Source of the DNA: Closterium sp. Naga37s-1
Taxonomy: Eukaryota > Streptophyta > Zygnematophyceae > Desmidiales > Closteriaceae
Assembly: GCA_947471745.1 (NCBI GenBank)
Contig: CANJKZ010000010.1
Coordinates: 3,831,501-3,895,500 of the forward strand
Direction of reading: 5' to 3'
DNA length: 64,000 nucleotides
A program made the translations under genes and the position numbers. Below, in pieces: positions 56,701 to 64,000 of the stretch (the stretch's first letter is position 1; the number at the start of each line of letters is the position of its first letter). The notes under the pieces were generated by a model. The model ran no database searches and had not been told where the DNA came from. It was given only the letters and a program-made list of their open reading frames with translations.

Positions 56701-59700
56701 TCGTGCCAGATTTCCTGTCTCTCGAGGGCCCTGGAATTGTGCCCGCAGCGCCTTGCAATCCCCCATACTACCAACTTCGCGCTTCTCCCAATGTCCCAAC
56801 TACCTAGTGTACAAACTGAATGACAATTACTACACTGCTTCTACACCCCAGTTAGCACTGTTACAGAATATAATGCTCTTACCATGATATTCAGTGACAC
56901 TCCCTTTCCTTGGTGCGTCTCACCGCCCCCCCAACCCAACAGGTGGTATGCAGCAGGCGGCCAGCTCAAAGCCGGCCCGTACGACAACCCGGTTCTTGAG
57001 GCGCCTATAAGACAGCAGTCATCCCACATGGCGATTATCCACCAGACTCCCTTTCCTTGGTGCGTCTCACCGCCCCCCCAACCCAACAGGTGGTATGCAG
57101 CAGACGGCCAGCTCAAAGCCGGCCCGTACGACCCACCCAATGAATGGTATCCTGTAAGGCTCAAGTGCTTACTTGGCACAAGCTCATCCGTGAATTGCGA
57201 CTTTTGACTTTTTTAGAATTCTCGGAACTCGAACGTTCCCTGTAGGTAGTCTCGTGCAAAATGTTGGCTCACTCACGCGGCTGCTCCCTTGAGTTGAGTG
57301 CTACAACTGTCACGCTAAGTGGATACGTCTTGTCTTGATGCGCCTCAATAACCTCCCTTGTGTGCTACAACTGTCCTGTCACGCCGCCAAATGGATGAGA
57401 CTCGAGGCACCTCATTTTGAGGCGCCTCAAAACTCAACTCATTTTGCTCCCTTGAGGGCTACAACTGTCACGTCACGCCAAGTGGATGAGTCTTGAGGCA
57501 CCTCAATCAAAGGTCACATTTCTCATGCCCTTGTCTCTAAGCCCTCATATCGCTTTAATCTAGCTTGGCGACAGCACGACCTGCTTCTTGGAAACCCACG
57601 ATTGCCTGCCACAACACCACAACTTGCCACTGCAACTTGCCACTGCAACCTGCCACTGCAACTTGCCACTGCAACCTGCCACTGCAACTTGCCACTGCAA
57701 CTTGCCACTGCAACCTGCCACTGCAACTTGCCACTGCAACCTGCCACTGCAACTTGCCACTGCAACCTGCCACTGCAACTTGCCACTGAAACTTGCCACT
57801 GCAACTTGCCACTGCAACTTGCCACTGCAACCTGCCACTGCAACTTGCCACTGCAACCTGCCACTGCAACCTGCCACTGCAACCTGCCACTGCAGCCTCT
57901 CTTATACCCCTCTGGCCCTTCCATCCACCCACATCACCTGCTTCTCTCCATCTGTGCTGTGCAGGACGACTGCTCCCTCGGCTCGGACAACTGCCACAAC
58001 AACCTGCTTATCACGGGCCCTTGCATCCCTCTGTTACCTCATCCCCATATCCCTCGTGCCACCTGCTTCTCTCCATCTGTGCTGTGCAGGATGACTGCTC
58101 CCTCGGCTCGGACAACTGCCACAACAACGCGCTCCCTACCGTCTCTCACATCCCTCTCTTACCTGTCACCTTCTTCGTGTCACCTCCTTCTCTCCATCTG
58201 TGCTGTGCAGGACGACTGCTCCCTGGGGTCGTACAACTGCCACAACAACCTGCGTGCGTCGCTGCGCATGCAAGTGGAGCTCATCACATCCGGGTGAGTG
58301 AGTGAGTGACACAACATCTCACCCGTCTGTGCCACCAGACCAGAGTATCCAATCACGGTGAGCGAGTGAGCGCTGTGCTCAGGTTGACACATCACCTTAC
58401 CCGTGTGTGCCCCCATATTAACCACTCCGGGTGAGTGGCATGGAATTGGAGCAAATCCGATCAGGGTGAGCGAGTGAGGTGAGAGAGTGAGGGCCATGCA
58501 AGTTTGATTGAGACACCACCCGTGTGTTTCCTTCCCCGAAGCAGCCTTCATCGGGCACAAGACCGGAGGACGCTTTTGAGAATTCTCAAAAGCGATTCTC
58601 AAAAGAGAATTCTCAAAAGATACACCACCCGTGTGTTTCCTTCCCCGAAGCAGCCTTCATCGGGCACAAGACCGACGGAATGAATAATCAACATCTCGGA
58701 CCCTGTTTCCGAACGTCCTCACTGTTCTACATCCACTCCATAATAATCCAGTCCATTATCCACCCCACTGCTATTTGCCTTGCCCTTATGCTTCGCATCA
58801 CAGTGACCTGACAGCAGAGAACACGCTTCACTCACTCGAGAGGTCACCATACTCCCTCCCTCTACTCCAATCTCATCGTACCGTTTCATCGTACCATTTC
58901 ATCGTACCATTTCATCGCACCATTTCATCGCACCATTTCATTGTACCATTTCATCGCACCATTTCATCCCTCCATCCACCACAGATACGTGCGCCCAGCT
59001 TGGTGCTCGTGTTTGCAACGAGTCAAGTGCGGAGCACTACATTCACAGGCTGTTCCTCTCCTCTACATTTACAAACATCCTTCGTTTCGTGCCTGGGCCA
59101 TTGGCCGCCCCCCTCCCCTCCTCTCCCCCACACCCGCAGCTACATCTGGTATCACTTCACAAAGAATGCGGAGCACAAGGCTTGACTGAATTGACTTAGA
59201 ATGCCTTCCTTCCTCCTCCCCCCTCTCTCTCCCCATTTTCCCCCCCACCCACCCCTGCCGCAGCTACATCCGGTACCGCTTCACAGTGAGCGCGGAGCAA
59301 GATTTTTGAGGCTCCTCAAAGTTCGACGGGCTGCTCTTCTTCCTTGACCCCTCTCTTATCCTCCCCTCCCCCATTCCACTACTCCCCTCCCCAATCCCCA
59401 ATCCCCCATCCTGCATCCTCCAACCCCAACCCCCCATCCCCCATCCACCACCCCCCTCCCTCCTCCCAGCTGCATCCGGTATCGCTTAACAGTGAGTGCA
59501 GAGCACAAGTTTGATGGGCTGCTCCCCCTCCTGTGGTCCTCTTGACTCCTCTTCACGCCTCTCCACTCCTCTTCCACCCTCCTCCTTCCTTCCCCCCTCC
59601 TCTCCCACCCGCAGCTACATCCGGTATCGCTTCACAGTGAGTGCAGAGCACAAGTTTGGCGAGCTGCTCTTCTTCCTCCCCTCTCGCCCTATCTTCCCCA

Positions 59701-62700
59701 CCCCTCTGCCTCATCCCCCATCCCCCATCCACCACCCCCCTCCCTCCTCTACTCACGCAGCTACATCCGGTACAAGTTCACAGTGAGCACGGAGCACAAG
59801 TTTGGCGGGCTGCTCTTCTTCCTCCCCTCTCGCCCTATCTTCCCCACCCCTCTGCCTCATCCCCCATCCCCCATCCCCCATCCACCCCCCCCTTCCCTCC
59901 TCTACTCACGCAGCTACATCCGGTACAAGTTCACAGTGAGCACGGAGCACAAGTTCGACGGGCTGCTCTTCTTCCTCGACTCCTCGCCAGAGCCTTTGAT
60001 GGGGCTTGAATCCAACCAGGTGAGTCCCTGTGACTTGAGAGTTGACTCAAAGCTACCTCACTTTGATGGGCTACTCAAGAGGCACCTCACTCCTCGAGTC
60101 TCAACTGGTTGACTTCTCAGTTTGACGGGCTGCTGTTCTTCCTTGACTCCTCGCCAGAGCCCACGATGGGGCTCGAATCCAACCTTTTCCTTCAAGTACA
60201 TCTGGATCGGAAGTTTTTGCAGTGAGCCCTCCTGTCCTGGTTCGCCGCTCTCATTGTGAGTGAGCCTGTAGTTTTTTGAGTCGACACATAAGAAACCTCA
60301 GTTCTCGAACCGAGTCTCAACTGAGTGACTTCTTAGTTTGACTTGACGGGCTGCTTCTCTTCCTCGACTCATCACCAGAGCCCATGATGGGCCTCGGGTC
60401 CAACCAGGCTCGGTTCTGTTTGGTTCGTTTCGATTCCGTTCAGTTCGGATCGGTCGGTTCGGTGCGGTTCGGTTCGGTTCGGTTCGGTTCGGTTCGGTTC
60501 GGTTCGGTTCGGTTCGGTTCAGTTCCGGTCGGTTTGCTCTATCAAGTTTCGTTCTGTCCGGTTCCGTTCCGTTCTGTTCTGTTGTGTCTTTTGTCCGATT
60601 CGGTCTTGTCCGGTTCTCTACTGTCACATTCTGTTTCAAGGTACCATATTCCAGCTGCCAGCATTGTCCACTCCACTGCCCTGTGCAACACATGCTCCCT
60701 TACCCTCCCCCATCGCCCCCACTCACCCCATTCCCCCCTTGCCAGTTCGAGCCAATGGAGGTGCAAATAATGCTGGAGCCGGGCATTCACACGCTGGAGT
60801 GGGTTGGGTTTGCTACAAGTAGGCTCAAGCCATGCGTGCGTGCTTCCCCTCCCTGCCTGCCTGCTCAACCCGACCTTCCCCACCAGTTCGAGCCCATGGA
60901 GGTGCAGATAATGCTGAAGCCGGGCATTCACACGCTGGAGTGGGTTTACTACAAGCAGGCATGCTCAACCCATCTACATCTACCCCCACCGCCCATTCCC
61001 TCCCTCCTCTCTCCCACTCTCCCCCTGCCAGTTTGACCCGATGGAGGTGCAGATAATGCTGGAGCCAGGCATTCACACGCTAGAGTGGGTGTTGCACGAG
61101 CCAGCAGAGCCCGGGACACAATGTAGCTCTTCCCACACCCTGCCTGCTCAGCTCACCCCACTTCATCCTCTCGCATCCTACCTACCAGTTCGACCCGGTG
61201 CAGATAATGCTGGAGCCAGGCATTCACACGCTGGAGTGGGTTTACTACAAGGACTCCAAATTCACCAAGGGGAGGGACTCTGCTGCCCTGCATGTGAGTG
61301 CATGAAGGGATGCTGGTGGGTGCTAGAGGTAGATGTTGATAGCATGAGGGGTTGGATTGGGTGCATCCACACACTGGAGTGGGTTTACTACAAGGACTCC
61401 AAGTTCACCAAGGGGAGGGACTCCGTTGCCCTGCACGTGAGTGTGTTGTGGTGCTGAGAGGAAAGTAGCGGCACCAATTCACTGAGGCACGCCCATGTAC
61501 AGTAACCAGTCATCCTCTACACCACACCACACCACGCCGCACCACGCCGCACCACACCACACCACGCCGCATCGCCGCACCACACCACACCACAAAGCAC
61601 CACACCGCACCGCACCACACCATACCACACCACACCACACCACATGCTATAAAATATTGTTTTTGAGACGTCTCACTCAGGGCAGGATTCCAAGGGCAGG
61701 GACTCCGCTTGGTGAGCATGTGAGTGTGCTATGCTGTGGAGCTTAGGCGTGAGAGCATTGGAAAAAAAATATACACGTATATCTATATAAATAATAACAG
61801 AACCTTAGGCAAACCAGGGGAGTTAGGGATTGTACTCGTCCATTTGCTCATGCCAACAGTCATAGCTTTCATCCTTGTGTCGTTCTCCTCCCTCCCGCCT
61901 GCCTGCCTGCCGTTCGTCTGTGCCTGGCTGTCTGCCTTGTGTGTGTGCGTTCGTATGTGCAGCTGATAGAGGTGGGAGGCATTGATTACACGGACCGGCA
62001 GTGCTTCCCGTGCCAGGCAGGCTTCTACAGGTGAGGCAATGGGCAGCGGTGGGTAGTGGTGGGCAGTGGTGGCAAGGGATGCTGCTGGGTCATTGAGATG
62101 CCCACCTGACATGGCTGGCAGCTGGGCGAGGTGGGTTGGAATCGATTACAGGTGGGTGGAATCGATTACAGGTGGGTTGGAATCGATTACAGGTGGGTTG
62201 GAATCGATTACAGGTGGGTTGAAATCGATTACAGGTGGGTTGGAATTGATTACAGGTGGGTTGGAATCGATTACAGGTGGGTTGGAATTGATTACAGGTG
62301 GGTTGGAATCGATTACAGGTGGGTTGGAATTGATTACTCGGACCGGCAGTGCTTTCCGTGCCTAGCAGGCTTCTCCAGGTGAGTGCGGAGCAGCAGGCAG
62401 TGGTGAGCAGTGGTGGGCAGTGGTGGGCAGTAGTGGGCAGTGGTGCGCAGTGTGCAACAATGGTGGCAAGGGATGCTGTGTGGTTCATTCAGAAGGCCAC
62501 CTGCCATGCCAGCTGGTAGAGGTGGGCGGCATTGACTACACGGACCGGCAATGCTTCCTGTGCCAGGCAGGCTTCTACAGGTGAGGCAATGGGCAGCGGT
62601 GTGGCAGTGGTGCAAAGTGGTGGACAGTGGTGGCACTGACTACACGGATCGGCAATGCTTCCCATGCCAGGCAGGCTTGTACAGGTGAACGCGGAGCAGT

Positions 62701-63485
62701 GGGTAATGGTGGGCAGGGCGCAGTGGGTTGGGACCAGGGAGTGCACTAGTGGTTGCTGGTATCGAAGTTGGTAGAGGTGGGGCGGCATTGACTGCACGGA
62801 CTGGCAGGCAGTGCTTCCCGTGCCCGGCAGCAGGCTGGCTTCTACAGGCTTCCCGTGATGTGCTTCTGATGCTTCTGAGCATCAGTGTGCTGGTAACTGG
62901 TTAGGTTCACCCCGGCGTGGTAGGCTTTACTTTGGATCCGAGCCGACACAGCATTCTACGTAACATTTCAATTTAAGGCTTCTACAGGATCTGCACTCTA
63001 TTGAAATGCGTTTTACTAGATTGACAATTTTTCCGAAGATTCCCAGCCATGCCATCCGCTGTTTTGTTTGCATACCACTGCTCTTCCTTGGTGCAGTGAG
63101 GAGGGCTCTACTGAGTGTGCGCCATGCCCTGTGGACCACTACTCGCGGTGAGTCCAAAGGCTGTATTTCTAATGAGCCCTGGTGCTGGCTGTGGTAGTGC
63201 TGCTGCTGCTGCTGTTCTCGGTGTTCTTGCTGGTGCTGCTGGTGGTGGCTTGTAGAGTGCAACCACTGCAATGCTGATCAGCTGATTACTCATGCCGGCT
63301 GGCCAGCATTTTGGGTGATTATTATGCCAGCCCCACACTCCCTGCTGGTGATTATACGCTCATTGCACTTGCACCATCCACGTGTACTATATACCATCGC
63401 AGGGAGGGCTGGCCAGAGTGCAAGCCATGCAGTGCTGAAGAGTACGCGCAGTCGCCTCCTCGAGCCAACTGCTCTGCCAGGCCTC
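41195..63485 (+). CDS. ELAPOR/UPF0577-like Cys-rich ectodomain, partial
   Basis: In-phase exons, using the fullest copy of each: ?-41423, 43007-43093, 44804-44881, 45445-45498, 46605-46717, 47447-47528, 48686-48806, 49240-49286, 57090-57153, 58211-58293, 59914-60019, 61189-61293, 61963-62030, 63097-63147, 63403-63485. The first visible exon is Pro/Ser/Glu-rich and ends VCQLSDYTRVSGPCQ. Then come QQRRIFFNKARNCTDP, DCTPEDYERKYVKADNG, VPCGEGNIRTIHGKCDYI, MTCPAGSYLDGDKCRKCKPG, IRFDAFYELDDRLFQ, CTHSNSSGSFKCDG, LRASLRMQVELITSGYIRY, EHKFDGLLFFLDS, LEPGIHTLEWVYYKDSK, GGIDYTDRQCFPCQAGFY and ECAPCPVDHYS. This order matches animal ELAPOR1/2 (KIAA1324) ectodomains, which sit in endosomal, lysosomal and surface membranes. 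Start, transmembrane segment and C-terminus are outside what I can identify. Exon 48686-48806 carries an apparent 1-base frameshift. Function in this organism is unknown. Confidence 0.78.
41505..41561 (+). repeat. Degenerate copy of the first visible exon end
   Basis: The sequence cccgagcctagctcactggg to ctgccaag followed by GTGAGA repeats the end and donor of the exon finishing at 41423, with several base changes and small gaps. Confidence 0.8.
41600..42185 (+). repeat. 34-bp minisatellite made of donor-like sequence
   Basis: About 17 tandem copies of a 34-bp unit (cttaaggtgagacctgtgtt plus aggctgaggtccgt) lie in the first visible intron. Each unit contains aaGGTGAGA, a good match to a 5' splice donor. 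The array probably grew from the donor region of the preceding exon, which has ccaaGGTGAGT and, in its copy, ccaaGGTGAGA. Confidence 0.9.
42332..43093 (+). repeat. Six copies of exon QQRRIFSNKARNCTDP
   Basis: Acceptor-plus-exon starts occur at 42332, 42485, 42630, 42759, 42867 and 43007. Each has a CCAG or GCAG acceptor and encodes QQRRIF.NKARNCTDP or a near variant. Only the last continues to PFPLNLSPRPEPCG with a GTGAGT donor. A seventh, partial copy of that 3' end with a GTGAGC donor lies at about 43,232-43,272. Confidence 0.9.
43801..44881 (+). repeat. Eight copies of exon DCTPEDYERKYVKADNG
   Basis: Acceptor-plus-exon starts lie at 43801, 43933, 44076, 44283, 44406, 44538, 44681 and 44804. 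A larger block (about 43,801-44,100) recurs at 44,406-44,705, so duplication happened at two scales. Only the last copy runs on to GSCTLSFQPT with a GTACGT donor. A GT/GC dinucleotide microsatellite lies at 44,176-44,262. Confidence 0.92.
45289..45498 (+). repeat. Exon CEGGDSTWEIPADPLFC and decayed copy
   Basis: The coding exon is 45445-45498 (acceptor CAACAG, donor GTGAGC). A diverged copy at about 45,283-45,340 keeps the acaacagattgtgatgggg start and a changed body but no clear donor. Confidence 0.7.
46084..46236. repeat. 48-bp tandem repeat, about three copies
   Basis: A unit beginning cttataacatcctcccatga and containing gcatcaggcatggggttcag is repeated about three times in the intron, just left of the MITE. 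Confidence 0.85.
46252..46583. mobile_element. hAT-type MITE, 332 bp
   Basis: Ends are TAGGGATGAGCAAGG (left) and, read inward from the right, TAGGGATGAGCAAAGG, each continuing into CGAACAC, so the inverted repeats span about 25 bp. A perfect 8-bp target duplication TTGATAAT lies at 46244-46251 and 46584-46591. There is no coding capacity. The interior is full of inverted cgaacacgttcg motifs. It sits about 13 bp before the acceptor of exon 46605. Confidence 0.92.
46605..46877 (+). repeat. Exon VPCGEGNIRTIHGKCDY and 3'-end copy
   Basis: The full exon is 46605-46717. A partial copy of its 3' two-thirds with flank lies at about 46,778-46,877. Both end ...accatccag followed by gcacgtgg, so the coding phase calls for a GC-AG intron. 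The partial copy lacks the 5' exon part and acceptor. Confidence 0.85.
47165..47425. repeat. 32-bp CA/TC-rich minisatellite
   Basis: About eight copies of a unit containing cacatcaccatcaccctcac and atcacccccctc immediately precede the acceptor of exon 47447, supplying an extended pyrimidine tract. Confidence 0.9.
47447..48105 (+). repeat. Exon SGCNPTAHG...GYIPC and 3'-end copies
   Basis: The full exon is 47447-47528 with donor GTATGT. Copies of its last 20-30 bases plus donor recur at about 47,660, 47,819, 47,880, 47,974 and 48,068. GT microsatellites fill 47,529-47,588 and 47,675-47,711. Two ~94-bp units (about 47,878-47,971 and 47,972-48,065) pair an exon end with two palindromes each. Confidence 0.88.
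48150..48295. repeat. Pentanucleotide microsatellite (ACCAT/ACCGT)n
   Basis: Imperfect runs of accat and accgt five-base units lie in the intron before exon copy 48349. Confidence 0.9.
48349..48806 (+). repeat. Three copies of exon MTCPAGSYLDGDKC
   Basis: Exon starts lie at 48349, 48512 and 48686, the last after a long C run. The first copy has lost one base in DGDKC. Only the third extends to IRFDAFYELDDRLFQ with a GTATGG donor. Confidence 0.9.
48880..49062 (+). repeat. Exon-end plus palindrome unit, tandem
   Basis: A 53-54-bp unit holding a copy of the previous exon's end and donor (ggccggttgttcctgGTACG) plus the palindrome cttttgagtcgactcaaaag is repeated three times, then a fourth exon-end copy lacks the palindrome. 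Confidence 0.92.
49836..49979 (-). repeat. Gypsy terminal repeat B2
   Basis: This 144-bp segment appears identical to B1 at 50375-50518 and forms the 3' terminus of the element (ends CCGACA in element sense). Confidence 0.9.
49980..50372 (-). repeat. Gypsy repeat A2
   Basis: This 393-bp copy of A1 has a 3-bp deletion and a handful of substitutions. It is joined directly to B2 and separated from B1 by two bases (GC). Confidence 0.92.
50375..50518 (-). repeat. Gypsy repeat B1
   Basis: This internal copy of the 144-bp B segment includes the last few codons and TGA stop of pol. Confidence 0.9.
50507..56119 (-). pseudogene. Gypsy Gag-PR-C5 methyltransferase-RT-RH-IN
   Basis: A 1,375-codon frame (56119-51992) and a 493-codon frame (51988-50507) are in the same phase, separated by one TGA where the RNase H motif expects Trp. 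Residues: Gag about 20-210; three CCHC knuckles at 240-253, 256-269 and 275-288; protease DTGAQ at 426; C5-methyltransferase about 583-905; RT with YIDD at 1141; RNase H with TDWSSQGMG at 1289. The second frame has a zinc-binding H/C segment (HFGHERT...CEGCQ) and integrase with D-D-E residues (RWSLDIAGEL, VLTDQGTEFKG, HPQSDGLTERL). The methyltransferase shows motif I VELFGGIGAG, a motif IV-like GWECQAVS with ECQ in place of PCQ, AHRVRRYW and a motif IX-X-like end. The first codon at 56119 is GTG; an upstream frame (56505-56005) may hold the Gag start with a frameshift. Confidence 0.88.
56504..56899 (-). repeat. Gypsy repeat A1 (5' end)
   Basis: This 396-bp segment starts TGTCACTGAATATC in element sense. 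It lacks the B segment that follows A2. Its inner edge is not a CA; TGGGAGCCGAATC follows and could serve as a primer site, but I cannot match it to a tRNA. Confidence 0.88.
57620..57895. repeat. 13-bp minisatellite before exon DDCSLGS
   Basis: About 21 copies of 13-bp units (aacttgccactgc or aacctgccactgc) lie 70 bp before the first acceptor of the next exon array. All frames stay open because the unit lacks stops, creating meaningless repeat ORFs. Confidence 0.93.
57965..58293 (+). repeat. Three copies of exon DDCSLGS.NCHNNL
   Basis: Starts lie at 57965, 58090 and 58211, each after tctccatctgtgctgtgcag. Only the third continues to RASLRMQVELITSG with a GTGAGT donor. Confidence 0.92.
59140..60408 (+). 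repeat. Six starts and two ends of exon YIRYKFTVSTEHKF
   Basis: Acceptor-plus-exon starts lie at 59140, 59264, 59470, 59615, 59761 and 59914. The last runs to the GTGAGT donor at 60020. Further copies of the 3' half (FDGLLFFLDSSPEP) lie at about 60,120-60,184 and 60,340-60,408. Copy 2 contains a palindrome insertion at about 59,302-59,320. Confidence 0.92.
60455..60530. repeat. TTCGG pentanucleotide microsatellite
   Basis: About a dozen near-perfect cggtt units sit in a longer, looser region (60,410-60,615). Confidence 0.92.
60746..61450 (+). repeat. Copies of exon MEVQIMLEPGIHTLEWVYYK
   Basis: Starts lie at 60746, 60887, 61032 and 61189. The fourth is complete to RDSAALH with a GTGAGT donor but has lost two codons (Met-Glu) near its start. 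Another 3' part with donor lies at about 61,368-61,438, and a shorter decayed one at 61,683-61,720. Confidence 0.92.
61515..61650. repeat. CACAC/CACGC microsatellite
   Basis: Runs of accac and cacgc five-base units lie in the intron and are followed by a palindrome at 61,660. Confidence 0.9.
61963..62850 (+). repeat. Copies of exon GGIDYTDRQCFPCQAGFY
   Basis: The full exon is 61963-62030 (donor GTGAGG). Copies, complete or partial, lie near 62,326-62,378, 62,513-62,580, 62,630-62,684 and 62,775-62,848. Confidence 0.9.
62140..62335. repeat. 20-bp minisatellite gattacaggtgggttggaat
   Basis: About ten copies of a 20-bp unit lie between the first two copies of the GGIDYTD exon. The unit mimics the exon's attgattaca and its caGGTGnG donor, so it looks derived from exon plus donor sequence. 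Confidence 0.9.
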
Positions 63486-64000
63486 GTACGTGCGCTGCCC
63501 TTTAGTTACATGCGCTTTATTGGAGTCACTCCCTTTGAGTCACATTTGGAGTTACACCTTTTTAAGGGAATCTGCTGGAAATGAAGTCAAACTGAGCAGT
63601 CACCTCCTCCTCGAGCCAGCTGCTCTGCCAGGCCTCGTACGTGTGCGGGCTGGGCAGTGCCATGGTCCATCTCTCTCGTACGTGTGCGGGCTGGGCAGTG
63701 CCATGGTCCAAGCGACTTTAGCTCTCTCTCTCTCTAATGGCCCTTTCATTGATAGTCAAAGCGTACAGACATGCAAGGTATAAGTCAACGCAAAGGTGGG
63801 GCTAGTACTGCCTATACTTCCTATTCTCTCATCCTGCTCTGCACCCTCTAAGTGAGATCCAGTGATGGATCAAGAACCGCGAGGCAGTCCCCAAGGGACG
63901 GGGCCTCACCCACTGCTTCTAGTAGCGGGTTTTCAACTGCTGCTGCTATGTTGCACTTTTCCAGGTACCCAATCGACTGCCCACGTTGAAGAGCCACTGA
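63486..64000. other. Intron continuing off the right edge
   Basis: A copy of the preceding exon's end (about 63,596-63,640, agtcacctcctcctcgagcc) and a short duplicated tcgtacgtgtgcgggctggg motif are present. The gene continues beyond the window. Another exon may begin after ttttccag near 63,964. Confidence 0.6.

Larger units (their letters stand above)
49836..56899 (-). mobile_element. Ty3/gypsy element with methyltransferase, 7,064 bp
   Basis: A 4-bp target duplication CTCC lies at 49832-49835 and 56900-56903. The unoccupied sequence ccaccagactccctttcc is visible in the neighbouring exon copy at about 57,040-57,055, which fixes both edges. Termini are TGTC (element start at 56899) and GACA (element end at 49836). 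In element order: A1 (56899-56504), coding region, B1 (50518-50375), two bases, A2 (50372-49980), B2 (49979-49836). Coding is on the minus strand, within an intron of the ELAPOR-like gene. Confidence 0.9.
49731..57153 (+). repeat. Three copies of exon YAAGGQLKAGPY
   Basis: Copies start at 49731 (lacking the Trp codon), 56943 and 57090. The first two continue into NPVLEAPIRQQS-like sequence; the third continues to PPNEWYP with donor GTAAGG and is in phase with the next exon. The gypsy insertion separates copies 1 and 2, and the copy-2 flank shows the empty site. Confidence 0.85.
41117..61676. repeat. Dispersed palindrome family TTTTGAG-NNNN-CTCAAAA
   Basis: Perfect or near-perfect short palindromes with constant arms and a variable centre occur near 41117, 43210, 43642, 44941, 45912, 47852, 47916, 47948, 48010, 48043, 48908, 48961, 49014, 49315, 49390, 57414, 58572, 58600, 59302 and 61660. 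Centres seen are TCGA, ACGT, GCGC and AATT, each self-complementary, plus imperfect ones (GTGC-like, GCTC). The longest, at 47916-47943 and 48010-48037, is a 28-bp perfect palindrome. I found none outside the ELAPOR-like gene region. Confidence 0.88.

Noticed and set aside
57523-58305. Repeat ORFs (LATATCHCNLPLQ-type) at 57.5-58.3 kb
   Set aside because: The 13-bp unit lacks stops, so all frames stay open with a 13-residue period; they run into real exon copies only by chance.
41195-63650. Exon copies as haplotype or assembly duplication
   Set aside because: Units are 100-200 bp, differ for every exon, contain independent substitutions and indels, and sit in order within one gene; uncollapsed haplotypes would duplicate long blocks. 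Not formally excluded without reads.
1-64000. tRNA, rRNA or other structured RNA genes
   Set aside because: I saw no convincing tRNA cloverleaf, rRNA segment or snRNA; absence is by eye only and would need a covariance-model scan.

Overview
Origin. This is nuclear DNA of a eukaryote with spliced genes (GT-AG introns), many LTR retrotransposons and DNA transposons, and long G/C-rich minisatellites. A plastid-type protein shared with cyanobacteria (DUF3172), an ERD15/CID-like PAM2 protein and plant-style Copia primer sites point to the green lineage. A Ty3/gypsy element carrying a C5-cytosine methyltransferase domain, a combination reported from charophytes and dinoflagellates, makes a streptophyte (charophyte) alga my best guess. 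I cannot name the species.

Layout. 1-2.4 kb: no gene, with a purine minisatellite. 2.4-5.3 kb: DUF3172 gene (+), whose exon ends are amplified in tandem. 5.9-6.5 kb: ERD15/CID-like gene (-). 8.375-12.399 kb: a complete hAT transposon with an exact 8-bp target duplication and an intact five-exon transposase. 12.5-23.8 kb: a chimeric Copia copy (+) split by a younger Copia (15,698-22,079) with identical LTRs. 24-27.8 kb: Copia remnants. 29.630-40.350 kb: a pogo/Tigger-like transposon whose transposase is split by a 7.6-kb Copia (30,677-38,298). 41.2 kb to the right edge: a large gene (+) resembling the N-terminal ectodomain of ELAPOR/UPF0577 cysteine-rich receptors. Its introns contain a hAT-type MITE and a 7-kb gypsy element (49,836-56,899).

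Most unusual biology. (1) Most exons I can trace in the ELAPOR-like gene, and both exons of the DUF3172 gene, occur as tandem partial copies that keep splice sites, usually with one copy of each exon that joins in frame with its neighbours. (2) The ELAPOR-like gene is peppered with short palindromes of the form TTTTGAG-NNNN-CTCAAAA with interchangeable self-complementary centres. One interrupts an exon copy, which suggests a tiny mobile or copied element. (3) The gypsy element encodes a methyltransferase between protease and reverse transcriptase, and its repeats are arranged A1...B1-A2-B2 (split direct repeats), unlike ordinary LTRs and normally seen in DIRS/Ngaro-type elements that lack a DDE integrase. 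(4) Several reading frames are interrupted by nonsense codons that could each arise by one C-to-T change.

Limits. Everything was read by eye from sequence and motif memory. Exon models rest on splice consensus, reading-phase agreement and remembered family motifs; no searches or alignments were run.
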